Part shown: positions 34,623 through 42,976 of the stretch, piece after piece | How positions within the stretch are numbered: the stretch's first letter is position 1 | Layout: each line of letters opens with the position of its first letter | NCBI GenBank assembly: GCA_018700055.1 | Contig: JABISL010000014.1 | Span: forward strand, 1 to 64,000 | Source of the DNA: a bacterium | GTDB lineage: Bacteria > Margulisbacteria > Marinamargulisbacteria > UBA817 > JABISL01 | Reading direction: 5' to 3' | Length of the DNA: 64,000 nt | The notes under the pieces: model-generated | What the model was told of the DNA's origin: nothing | The model's database searches: none | The model's input: only the letters and a program-made list of their open reading frames with translations | Program-made: the position numbers and the translations under genes

Positions 34623-36494
34623 TTAGCGCAAGACAGCGATTTTGATGCGCTTCTGAATTGTTTCTCCCGATGAGGTTACTACCTTGATTAGTGCGGGGTA
34701 AACGCCGTTAGGGACAATCGATCCAGACTCATCCAACCCATCCCAAGGGAGTCGAATTAAGCCAGGCGCAGCGGCGTTGGTGAGTGTCTTAACACGCTGA
34801 AGTCTCATGGAATAAATATAGACAGTAATATCCGCACTTTGGGTCAAGAAAAAAGTGACATCAGTTGTTTCTATAGAGGGATTAAAGGGGTTTGGGGAGT
34901 TTAATGGATCTTTAATTATCCCCTCGGGACCAAAAACAGTGGGAGTTACACCTTCCAGTGTGCTTGGGCTCAAAAATCCAATGGCTTGTTGAACATTTAA
35001 CAATCCTTTTCCATAGTTAGTAGACTCGCTTTTGCCTTCCACCATCGTGGCGGATCGAGTTAATAATTCGAATACCTCTTGCCGAGTCAAAGAGTTATCA
35101 ATACTCAGTAGTAACCCCGCAGCACCGGCTACAACAGGGGCTGCCATTGATGTCCCTGTAAGGAACTGAAGATTGTCATCTATCGCCGTTGAAAGAATCG
35201 TAGACCCTGGCGCCGCAATATCTACACTATCGCCAAAGTTACTATAACGGCTATCGAACGTGCCATCATGAGTCGTTGCTGACACAGTAAGAACCCCAGA
35301 GTAGGATGCTGGAACAACCTTAGCACCAGATGTATCAACATCAACCGACGAATTCCCAGCTGCCGCTACGAGTAAAACATCTTTATCAAGAGCGTAGTCG
35401 ACAGCATCTTGTAATGCTTGATCGGTAACTTCAGATTCGTCATCTGTCCCGATGATAGCGCCAAAGCTCATATTTGCCACTTGTGCACCATTATCCGCCG
35501 CGTAAGCAAGGGCGCTCACAATACTGTCAGTATTAAATAGTCCGTAGGTTTCGCCATCAGAATCCTTTATAACAGAGTACCCGGCGCGGAGAGGTAAGAT
35601 TTTGGTGTTAAAGCCGACGCCCGATACCCCAAGATTATTATTTGTTGAAGCAGAGGCTATTCCAGCTACATGGGTGCCATGACCATTCACATCACTTGGG
35701 TCGTTATCCGCAAGGAGGTAGTCCTCACTGCCGTCAGCCGAAAACCCAGTTGGAAGGGTCGTGTTTACGAAGTCCCATCCACGAATATCATCTATAAATC
35801 CATTTCCGCCATCGGGGTCATCATCAACGGAGCTTGTTCCTGTATTTTCATTCGCATTGATTGCAATGTTATCGGTGAGATCAACATGGTCCCAATCGAC
35901 ACCTGTATCGATAATAGCGATTATGACAGACGTACTACCAGTCGTGGTGTCCCATCCTTCAGGGAGCTTGATAGTCTCCAAGTAATCGGATTGGACGACA
36001 CATTTCCCTAGCGATGAACTGTAAGCACAGTTGCCGGAAGAGGGGGTACAGGTTTGTAAGCTGTGATTGGCGACACAGGTCCCGTCATAAAAGTCGTCAT
36101 TTGGAGCCAACTTAGTTGTATAAACATAGTTGGGTTGAACATGCCGGATCCCAGGTAATTGGGAAACAGATTTAATCACATCTGTCATAACAGCCGTTTT
36201 ATCTAATTTGGCGATATACATAGGGGGCATCTGTGGAACCGAACCCGATCCAGACGTGGATTGAGCCGAGATACTAGACTTTGGCGTCGGAACGTTTACC
36301 AAGAGTGACTTGATAGACTCAATACCAGTCCCTGCCAATGAGAGGTGCGTATATGCACCGCTTAGTGTAGAGACATTACTCAGTGTTGATAGAGGTTTAT
36401 TAGAGAGAATAATGACTTGTCCAGGTATAAAGTCAGCAGCGTAGACTCCCCCAAAAACCATCACTCCCACCATGGTTGCTAATAGACGTTTCAT
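34623..36494 (-). CDS. Secreted subtilisin-family (S8) serine protease with FlgD-type tail
   Basis: 623 aa. Signal peptide (about 1-19, ends VYA); prodomain-like region (20-150); S8 catalytic domain with Asp in 'IIAIIDTGVDWDH', His in 'VNGHGTHVAGIAS', oxyanion Asn in 'LLVAAAGNSSVD' and Ser in 'GTSMAAPVVAGAAG'. The C-terminal FlgD-Ig-like domain begins 'NSPNPFNPSIETTDVTFFL' and ends 'QKRIKIAVLR', nearly the same ending as the Fn3 giant at 17574. A Cys-rich insert (four Cys in and around 'CTPSSGNCAYSSSLGKC') lies before the catalytic core. Presumably an exported or surface protease whose tail marks it for the same route as the other FlgD-tailed proteins. Its start is set by a leaderless promoter shared back-to-back with the next gene. 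Confidence 0.9.
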   Translation of the reverse strand: MKRLLATMVGVMVFGGVYAADFIPGQVIILSNKPLSTLSNVSTLSGAYTHLSLAGTGIESIKSLLVNVPTPKSSISAQSTSGSGSVPQMPPMYIAKLDKTAVMTDVIKSVSQLPGIRHVQPNYVYTTKLAPNDDFYDGTCVANHSLQTCTPSSGNCAYSSSLGKCVVQSDYLETIKLPEGWDTTTGSTSVIIAIIDTGVDWDHVDLTDNIAINANENTGTSSVDDDPDGGNGFIDDIRGWDFVNTTLPTGFSADGSEDYLLADNDPSDVNGHGTHVAGIASASTNNNLGVSGVGFNTKILPLRAGYSVIKDSDGETYGLFNTDSIVSALAYAADNGAQVANMSFGAIIGTDDESEVTDQALQDAVDYALDKDVLLVAAAGNSSVDVDTSGAKVVPASYSGVLTVSATTHDGTFDSRYSNFGDSVDIAAPGSTILSTAIDDNLQFLTGTSMAAPVVAGAAGLLLSIDNSLTRQEVFELLTRSATMVEGKSESTNYGKGLLNVQQAIGFLSPSTLEGVTPTVFGPEGIIKDPLNSPNPFNPSIETTDVTFFLTQSADITVYIYSMRLQRVKTLTNAAAPGLIRLPWDGLDESGSIVPNGVYPALIKVVTSSGETIQKRIKIAVLR

Positions 36495-36500
36495 TGCCCC

Positions 36501-36509
36501 AGTATATCA
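36501..36509 (-). promoter_or_regulatory. Extended -10 promoter for leaderless S8 protease
   Basis: TGATATACT on the minus strand, six-base spacer GGGGCA, then ATG at 36494. It lies nine bases from the opposing -10 box at 36516-36521. Confidence 0.6.
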
Positions 36510-36515
36510 CTGTTA

Positions 36516-36521
36516 TATAAT
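36516..36521 (+). promoter_or_regulatory. -10 promoter for leaderless NAD-binding protein gene
   Basis: TATAAT, six-base spacer GGTGGA, then ATG at 36528. The two divergent promoters overlap so closely that polymerase bound at one should block the other. Confidence 0.6.
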
Positions 36522-36527
36522 GGTGGA

Positions 36528-37355
36528 ATGAACAAACATACGTTAATTGTGGCTTGTGGCTGGCTGGGAACTCCTCTAGCACAGACGCTTTTATCAGATA
36601 AACAGACGGTGTCTGCCACAACTCAAACCGTGAGTCATGCACAGGACCTACTGAAACAGGGCATTATGTCTACGGCATTGCCTTTACCAATTGATGCTCT
36701 TCCTGAAGATCGCGTTTGGTATGCTGCCATCAAAAAGGCTGAGCAAGTCGTCATTCTCCTTCCATTTAAGAGGGGCTTAACTGATCCCAAGGTCTATCTT
36801 GATCAACTTCGATCATTAGAGAAACTGTGGCCCTATACCGCTATGGAGACCTTGATCTTGGCGTCTTCTACCTCTGTGTATCCTGATGATAGGGGCGAGT
36901 GGTCTGAGGATATGCCTATACCTGATCATGGTGAAAGAGCGTCGATCTTAGTCCAAGCCGAGGACTGGGCGCTTGATCAACCTTGTAAACGGAATGTTGT
37001 CTTGCGGTTTGGGGGCTTGCATGGCGCCGATCGGAATGGGCAACAAGCAATAGCGAAACAGCCTAGCCTTACATCGAATCCCAACCCCACCAACCTAATC
37101 CATCAAAAGGATGCTGTGAGAGTGTTAACTCACTTTGTTACTGCCCCGCATCAGTCCGGACGTTATAATGTAGTGACAGATGAGCATCCGAGTAAGGCGG
37201 CGTTTTATCAAAAAATTGCGCAAGACAATGGACTGAGTATCCCAACACAAGAAAATATAATGACTAAAGGAAAAATTGTGACGAATACCAAACTGAAATC
37301 GGAACTCAAAATAGCTCTCCATCATCCGGACCCCATGGCGTTTTATGAGCATTAA
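36528..37355 (+). CDS. NAD(P)-binding Rossmann protein, epimerase/YeeZ-like
   Basis: 275 aa. The N-terminal 'HTLIVACGWLGTPLAQTLLS' has the glycine-rich turn of an NAD(P)-binding fold in the variant GCGWLG form of the YeeZ-like extended SDR group. 'ETLILASSTSVYPDDRGEW' supplies the S-x-S/VY active-site strand. 'RNVVLRFGGLHGADR' and 'YNVVTDEHPSKAAFYQKIA' match NAD-dependent epimerase/dehydratases. The substrate is unknown. The last 11 bases overlap the LptC/OstA gene, so the two are probably co-expressed; a sugar-nucleotide or envelope role is possible but not shown. Confidence 0.72.
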   Translation: MNKHTLIVACGWLGTPLAQTLLSDKQTVSATTQTVSHAQDLLKQGIMSTALPLPIDALPEDRVWYAAIKKAEQVVILLPFKRGLTDPKVYLDQLRSLEKLWPYTAMETLILASSTSVYPDDRGEWSEDMPIPDHGERASILVQAEDWALDQPCKRNVVLRFGGLHGADRNGQQAIAKQPSLTSNPNPTNLIHQKDAVRVLTHFVTAPHQSGRYNVVTDEHPSKAAFYQKIAQDNGLSIPTQENIMTKGKIVTNTKLKSELKIALHHPDPMAFYEH

Positions 37356-38571
37356 ACTACGCAGTTGGGGTATTGGTGCGGTGGGACTTATAGTACTTTT
37401 GGTTGGGTTTCAGATAATGTTCGATGCAGAGGATTTTCTGAAGACCAAGGTGAGCTCCAAAAAGGTAGAGATGCTAGATTCGGTCATTATTGGCTATGAC
37501 AAAAGCAATAAGGCATGGGAGATCAAAGCCAATTATATATGGGGTGGGGCGAACAAATATTTGTTTCGTGTAGAAGAATTGGATTATGGCCGCTTATTTG
37601 ATCCCGATGGGGATGTGCTATTAGATGAAATAAAAGCTTATGGCGTCAAAGTGAACTCCCAAACCAAAACCATAGTAGCAACCAACAATATTACGGCACG
37701 GTTTATCAAAAAAGGGGATGCGTCGACTGCCAATGCGATTACGATTCGTTCCAAAGCCCTTAAATATTATGGGTTTAGTAAAAAAACATATCTGAACGAC
37801 AACGTGATTCTCCAAACGGGATCAACCAAGGTAATGACTGATGAAGCTGTCTTAGACAACGAGACCAGCATAGTCACCATAAATCCCCCGTTTTGGATTC
37901 ACGCCAAGGGATATACAGCCTCAGCCAATCGAATGGTGATTGATATTAATAAGGATACATCCAAACTAAATGGAAACGTATCGATTCTGCGAAAAGCGAA
38001 TCGACGGACTAGGGATGAACGAGAAGATCGGTTTAGCCGGTTATCGACACGCCTAATGACTGATGCACTGATTCACAAACGATTAGCTGATGAGGACGTT
38101 ATGATTTTCTTGTCGGGCAATATAGATATTCGCCAGCCTGACAAAACATTGAAGGGGGGGGCGGGCAAGTATCAACGATCATTGAAACGATTTGTGTTAA
38201 CTCAGAACGTCAGTTTGGAGTCCGATGACTTACGCTGGTTGTTTCGCAATAAACGTTTAGCCAAGCTTAAAAACAAAAAAATGAGAGCTGCGATTGGGGA
38301 TCCAGTTAAGGTTACTGCGGATAAGATGGTGTTCTTGCTAGACAAGTCTCATTTAACCCTTGAGGGGCATATCGTCATCAAGCAAAAGACCAAGACAGTA
38401 CGTTGCGATAAGTTAATATTTGATGACAACAAAGGCGAGATCCTACTTATAGGAAGTGTCTATATTCAGATGGATGACGATGATACGATTCGCAGTGAGT
38501 ATGTCCGGATCGACCTTCCCAACGAGGAAGTTTACTTCGAATCACAGTCAGAAATCGAGATCGAAATCTAA
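37345..38571 (+). CDS. LptC/OstA-like lipopolysaccharide transport protein
   Basis: 408 aa. An N-terminal transmembrane segment (about 10-27, 'GIGAVGLIVLLVGFQIMF') is followed by an LptC-like region ('KSNKAWEIKANYIWGG') and several OstA/LptA-type beta-jellyroll strands ('IVATNNITARFIKKG', 'SKLNGNVSILRK', 'LTLEGHIVIKQKTKTVRCDK', 'GEILLIGSVYIQMDDDDTI'). Typical LptC and LptA are each about 185-190 aa, so this 408-aa protein has room for both functions in a single inner-membrane-anchored bridge (inference). It indicates an outer membrane containing LPS or a similar glycolipid. A strong terminator follows. Confidence 0.75.
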   Translation: MSIKLRSWGIGAVGLIVLLVGFQIMFDAEDFLKTKVSSKKVEMLDSVIIGYDKSNKAWEIKANYIWGGANKYLFRVEELDYGRLFDPDGDVLLDEIKAYGVKVNSQTKTIVATNNITARFIKKGDASTANAITIRSKALKYYGFSKKTYLNDNVILQTGSTKVMTDEAVLDNETSIVTINPPFWIHAKGYTASANRMVIDINKDTSKLNGNVSILRKANRRTRDEREDRFSRLSTRLMTDALIHKRLADEDVMIFLSGNIDIRQPDKTLKGGAGKYQRSLKRFVLTQNVSLESDDLRWLFRNKRLAKLKNKKMRAAIGDPVKVTADKMVFLLDKSHLTLEGHIVIKQKTKTVRCDKLIFDDNKGEILLIGSVYIQMDDDDTIRSEYVRIDLPNEEVYFESQSEIEIEI

Positions 38572-38653
38572 TATTAATAATTTTCGATGCATCAAAACCC
38601 CATAAATGCCTCGTTATTATTTATGAAACAAGATTTTGGTGACGTTTCTCCCC

Positions 38654-38689
38654 CGCCTCCCTTTTATAAAGGGGGGCGACCTTTTTTTT
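38654..38689 (+). terminator. Intrinsic terminator after LptC/OstA gene
   Basis: An 11-bp stem (CGCCTCCCTTT / AAAGGGGGGCG, one G-T pair) with a 3-base loop, followed by ACC and a run of eight T. It ends the 36528-38571 transcript and separates it from the giant gene downstream. Confidence 0.9.
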
Positions 38690-38800
38690 AAGACCAGTAT
38701 ATATACGATATATCAATAAAATTCGCTGCAAAAACACCTCTCTCAAAACCGATAAAAGATTGTGCGCTGTTCTAGGACACAATTAGGAGATCCCCCTCTA

Positions 38801-41800
38801 GTGATAGACCCAACAATAAAAAACTCTATAAATAATAGATCAACCCCTCAAGGTAAACATACCGCTCGTAATCAAGCGCATAAGGCGCGAATTAAGGAAG
38901 GACAGGCACATCGATCCGCTCCAGCCCGGACGAATTGGAACTTAGGTAACCTAAAATCATTAGCCCTCCCAGCTATTGTGATGGGATTGGCGACTATAGT
39001 TCAAAAGGGTCATGCGAGTGACTCTCCGTCTAGTAGCCCTTCAAGTGCCCCAACAGGCTTTGACTGCGATGCGCTAGACCAATATCGCAATGAAACTGAT
39101 TCTTCTATGACTCAGTTAACAAGTCCCTATCCAGATTTGTTTTCTGGCATTCTAGATAAATTTAATCCCTTAAATGGAACGGTAAGAAATGACACGTTTT
39201 GGGAGATTCCAACACAGAGCATTGAAACATATGTAGCGGACGCGAAAGGTGAGGTTCAGACCGAAATTGATGCTTCCGGAGGCAGTTTAAATACGACTGT
39301 GATTGATAACTCACGTGACCAATTAATTACCCAGGTGACAGACCCCTTGAATAGTCTTTTTCAGAATATAACAGACGCAAATGGATTAACGTCGACTGCG
39401 TTTACCTCATTATATGACGACTGTTTTAGTGGCGGGAATTATGGGGAAGATGGATCTTTTGATGGTTTATGTGATTCTGTAGGTGCCCAAAAAGGAGTTT
39501 TGGATACGCGATACACGTCCATTGCCGATCAGGTACAGGCTTTGATTGCCTCAGTGACTCAACTAATAACGGATGGATTTGATACCCTAAAAACAGAATT
39601 AGAAGCCAGTTCTGGCGGATCAGTTGATTCCGTTAGTGTAGATCAAATATTTCAGGGGCTGGCTACCAATATCACTACATTATTCACCACTTATAATGCG
39701 CCTATAAGAACCACGCTAGAAGGAATGGTTGCGGGTTTAGGGGTAAGCATAGAGGCAGCTAAAAAGTCCGATGAGCAATTCTCTCAGATTAGAATTGACG
39801 ATGCCAACCTTGTGGATTCCGCAGCAGAAGCGGCACTATGGAATCAATGTATAGAAGAGCACGCGCAGCAAGCTGCACTAGAAACGGCTAATGGGGTTAT
39901 AGCAACCCAAGCCGAAACAATCAGTATATTTAACGCGAGTCTTAGAGAATGCGATTCTGGATTCGCTCAATGTCAGTCGGATTTAACTGATGCGCAGACC
40001 AATTATTCGACATTGCTTGGGTTGTATAATCAAAGTCAGACAGAAGTCGCTACAGCTAATACTAATGCCACTTATGGTTGGGGGAACGCAAGCTTTTGGG
40101 AAAGAGCCTACAATGCATCTCAGCAAGAACTTGATCAATGCCAGCAGGGAGGGGGATCCCCTTCGCCAACATGGGCGTCGACCGGTTCCCCAACTACAGG
40201 TAGCCCATCAGCAGCCACAACAGGGGCACCTTCAGTGGTCGTTACTGGTGGATCAACAGGCTCAGCGGTACCAACACCAGCGGGTACCCCTGCACCATCA
40301 ACTGCGCCCGTAACGAGTCCAGTCCCAACTTCAGGTGGTACTCCTGCTCCAACAGGTGCCTCTACCAATGGAGAGTCGCCTGCGCCAACAACTGACGCTA
40401 CCGGGACCTCAACAGACTCAGCGGTACCAACACCAGCGGGTAGTCCTGCACCATCAGCGGCGCCTTTAACGAGTCCTGCTCCAACTGTAGTTGTTACGGG
40501 AGGCCAAACTGGTGCTCCAACAGGAGAAATCTACGTTCCAACAACACTTCCAACAGGGATGCCTTCAAATACAGAGAACGGAGACACATTTAGCGTAGTC
40601 CATTCAAACGCAGTAAGCGGGACCCATTCAGTGTCACATAGCGTATTCTTTTCAGCCGAAGTTAGCGGGTTTAATTCAATGAGGTTTAGCTCATTACAGT
40701 CTAATAGTTATAGCGTTGTGCCATCGGATCTAGAGCAATGTTTACAAGATCTTTCAGAGGCAGATAGCGAGAGTGATTATTGGAAGGGTGCATGGAGTTC
40801 AGCGAGTGCTAATGCGTCTCTAGGCTGGGCCAATTACAATCAATGTTCAGAGACTAATGGTACAGATGATGTTGTGCTGAATGATACCCATGCCCCAACA
40901 CCTGCATCTACGAATGCTCCCTCAGGTGCATCGTTTGCTTCTCCGACAGGAGCACCTAGTCCAGTAACGATACTGTCAAATGATGATGTTACCGATGATT
41001 CACAATGCCAAGCGGACCTAGATCAATGTCAAGCCGCATTGGACCTATGTAATAGCGCTTCTGGCGTGGGAAACGAGTCAAGTTCGGATAGTGCTCAAAA
41101 CAATTTGTATGGAATAGGAGGGTTCGTCGCCGGGATGATGGCACTATTCTTAATACAGAAGGGTAAGGAGTTCCTGGATTACATGAGAGAAAGAGACCCT
41201 CAAGATAAGCGAGAGGCAGATGGCGCCGCTTATATTCAGATTGGAGGGGCCTCTTCGGAAGAAGGTCCTGATCCCGAGAATGGAGAAGGGAATGGGCCTC
41301 AAATACGGAATGGGTATCAAGTAATTCATGCAACTAATGCGATAGGAACACAAACAGACGATGTTGTTACCGAAGCAGCCGATGGCGCAGAAGAACCAGT
41401 CAGACAAAGACCCAAGTCTGCAGGCTATAAGGTAGGGGACTTCACTACGCCATTACCTGCAAGCGTAAGGCCAAGGCGTAAGTCTGCCAATGACGTAGCT
41501 ATAGTTGGTGCCATTGCATCATCACAAAGACCCAAAACAGCAGGAAACAAAAAAGGGGACTTTACAGCGACATTACCAGAGAGAGTAGTTCCTCTTCGTC
41601 CGGTAGTACCATCTCTACCATTGCAGGTTTTATCCCAAACAGATCCGAAAGGGGATCGCTCTGTTACAGTTGATCCTTCGAGGCTTAGTTTTCAACCTAA
41701 CCTAACCCAAGATAAAGCCGTTGGTAATGGAGGTGAACTAGGGTCTGGTTCTTATCCGCGGCCATCATCAGGTTCACGACCATCCGATCAAGTGGAAGCG

Positions 41801-42874
41801 TTTGCTGCTGACGAACAACAAGATGACACATCTGTTTATGAAGGCGATCACGATATATTTGAAGAGTTAGGCAGTGAGCACAGTTCCGGTGGCGTAAGCT
41901 ATACAGGGGCCTTATCAGCACAGAACCCAGTATCACCTAGGAAGCAATCAACGCCTCCGACAGGTGTCCCTGTGCGTCAATTAATGTCGAACTGGACAGG
42001 TGGTGCTACACCTCCTGGAGGTAACGGGGAATTGGTGTTAGACAGTCCAGCCCCAACGCCATCTCGGACAAAGCCAACCCCCAAGAAAGGCTCACTGAGT
42101 AGAGTGCAGCCCACCGCTGATCCAAAACCTACATTTAGTAAAAGTGTACTTGGCGAAGATGAATCAGGTAAGGAAGAGCCTTTCCCTAAACTAACTGGTG
42201 ATCTGTCGACAAAACAGTCTGTACCTGGTCCCTCTATGAGAGACCTTACTGGCGCGGCCGCGCTACGTAGGTTTGCTTCCGCTAACCCTAACCCTAACCC
42301 TAGTCGCTCTAATCCCAGGGGGCAAAGAGGAGGAGTAGCTGTAGTATCCAGTTCTTCATCATCCCAAGATCAAGCTGTACCTGGAGTATTAACCACCCCC
42401 AGAGCAGGGATTACATATATGAGTGCCAGTGAACCCAGACCCAAAAATCCTGAAAGGCAGGGGGTAGTTAGTAATGAATCTCATACTCCAAAAGGGACAA
42501 GGTCTTCTGCAATTAGGAGCAGTGGAATTTCCACGATTATTACCCGTACAGGGGGTGATTCAGGAGTCCCAATTGTCCAAGGTTCCAATAATACCTCCTC
42601 AAACGAAGAAGAATTAGGGCAGCACTATTTAGGAAATAGAGTTCCTTTAGGGGGATCAACAGCGTCTACTTGGGTGCCACCAGGACATCATGCACCAATT
42701 GTTAGACCTTCAAGTGAAGAAGAAAGTGTCTCCTCCTCCCCCAAGACCATAGGTGAAAATGGACAAGGAACGATTGTGGATATAAGTGGCCCAAATGCAC
42801 CATCAACTCCTCAGTTTGGTCCAACAACACCGGCTGCAGCAAGTGCGTTTGAGCCCAAAAGTGCCAAAAAATAA
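38801..42874 (+). CDS. Giant mucin-like single-pass membrane protein, unknown
   Basis: About 1357 aa from the GTG at 38801 (AGGAG 11 bases upstream); a GTG at 38762 would add 13 residues. Regions: basic N-terminus; hydrophobic signal/anchor ('SLALPAIVMGLATIVQKG', about 50-68); an alpha-helical ectodomain (about 80-450) with Cys spaced in helices ('LRECDSGFAQCQSDL'); a Pro/Thr/Ser/Ala-rich mucin-like stretch (about 450-590, 'PTPAGTPAPSTAPVTSPVPT'); a second Cys-containing helical region with 'DSQCQADLDQCQAALDLC'; one transmembrane helix (about 769-790, 'GIGGFVAGMMALFLIQKG'); then about 560 residues of low-complexity, probably disordered tail with a repeated 'RPKSAGYKVGDF' motif. The layout resembles a eukaryotic type I mucin-like receptor and the PT-rich repeats recall algal wall proteins (impression only). 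Function unknown; it could span the envelope or be exported. Confidence 0.7.
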   Translation: MIDPTIKNSINNRSTPQGKHTARNQAHKARIKEGQAHRSAPARTNWNLGNLKSLALPAIVMGLATIVQKGHASDSPSSSPSSAPTGFDCDALDQYRNETDSSMTQLTSPYPDLFSGILDKFNPLNGTVRNDTFWEIPTQSIETYVADAKGEVQTEIDASGGSLNTTVIDNSRDQLITQVTDPLNSLFQNITDANGLTSTAFTSLYDDCFSGGNYGEDGSFDGLCDSVGAQKGVLDTRYTSIADQVQALIASVTQLITDGFDTLKTELEASSGGSVDSVSVDQIFQGLATNITTLFTTYNAPIRTTLEGMVAGLGVSIEAAKKSDEQFSQIRIDDANLVDSAAEAALWNQCIEEHAQQAALETANGVIATQAETISIFNASLRECDSGFAQCQSDLTDAQTNYSTLLGLYNQSQTEVATANTNATYGWGNASFWERAYNASQQELDQCQQGGGSPSPTWASTGSPTTGSPSAATTGAPSVVVTGGSTGSAVPTPAGTPAPSTAPVTSPVPTSGGTPAPTGASTNGESPAPTTDATGTSTDSAVPTPAGSPAPSAAPLTSPAPTVVVTGGQTGAPTGEIYVPTTLPTGMPSNTENGDTFSVVHSNAVSGTHSVSHSVFFSAEVSGFNSMRFSSLQSNSYSVVPSDLEQCLQDLSEADSESDYWKGAWSSASANASLGWANYNQCSETNGTDDVVLNDTHAPTPASTNAPSGASFASPTGAPSPVTILSNDDVTDDSQCQADLDQCQAALDLCNSASGVGNESSSDSAQNNLYGIGGFVAGMMALFLIQKGKEFLDYMRERDPQDKREADGAAYIQIGGASSEEGPDPENGEGNGPQIRNGYQVIHATNAIGTQTDDVVTEAADGAEEPVRQRPKSAGYKVGDFTTPLPASVRPRRKSANDVAIVGAIASSQRPKTAGNKKGDFTATLPERVVPLRPVVPSLPLQVLSQTDPKGDRSVTVDPSRLSFQPNLTQDKAVGNGGELGSGSYPRPSSGSRPSDQVEAFAADEQQDDTSVYEGDHDIFEELGSEHSSGGVSYTGALSAQNPVSPRKQSTPPTGVPVRQLMSNWTGGATPPGGNGELVLDSPAPTPSRTKPTPKKGSLSRVQPTADPKPTFSKSVLGEDESGKEEPFPKLTGDLSTKQSVPGPSMRDLTGAAALRRFASANPNPNPSRSNPRGQRGGVAVVSSSSSSQDQAVPGVLTTPRAGITYMSASEPRPKNPERQGVVSNESHTPKGTRSSAIRSSGISTIITRTGGDSGVPIVQGSNNTSSNEEELGQHYLGNRVPLGGSTASTWVPPGHHAPIVRPSSEEESVSSSPKTIGENGQGTIVDISGPNAPSTPQFGPTTPAAASAFEPKSAKK
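40262..40476 (+). repeat. 156-bp-offset direct repeat in mucin-like region
   Basis: A 59-base segment beginning TCAGCGGTACCAACACCAG at 40262 recurs at 40418 with few mismatches, an in-frame offset of 52 codons. It encodes two copies of SAVPTPAGxPAPSxAPxTSP, showing recent internal duplication. Confidence 0.75.
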
Positions 42875-42976
42875 AGCCGGGAAGAGACAATGTTCTCACA
42901 CCTTAAGCGGCGCATCTTTCTACCAATAAAAATCGATACATAAGTCTGGGCTCATTTGCCGTTACTTAATTTAGAA

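Noticed and set aside
42282-42303. Telomere-like CTAACC repeats (three units) inside the giant mucin-like gene
   Set aside because: They simply encode NPNPNP in the disordered tail, in frame; three units is too few to mean anything chromosomal.
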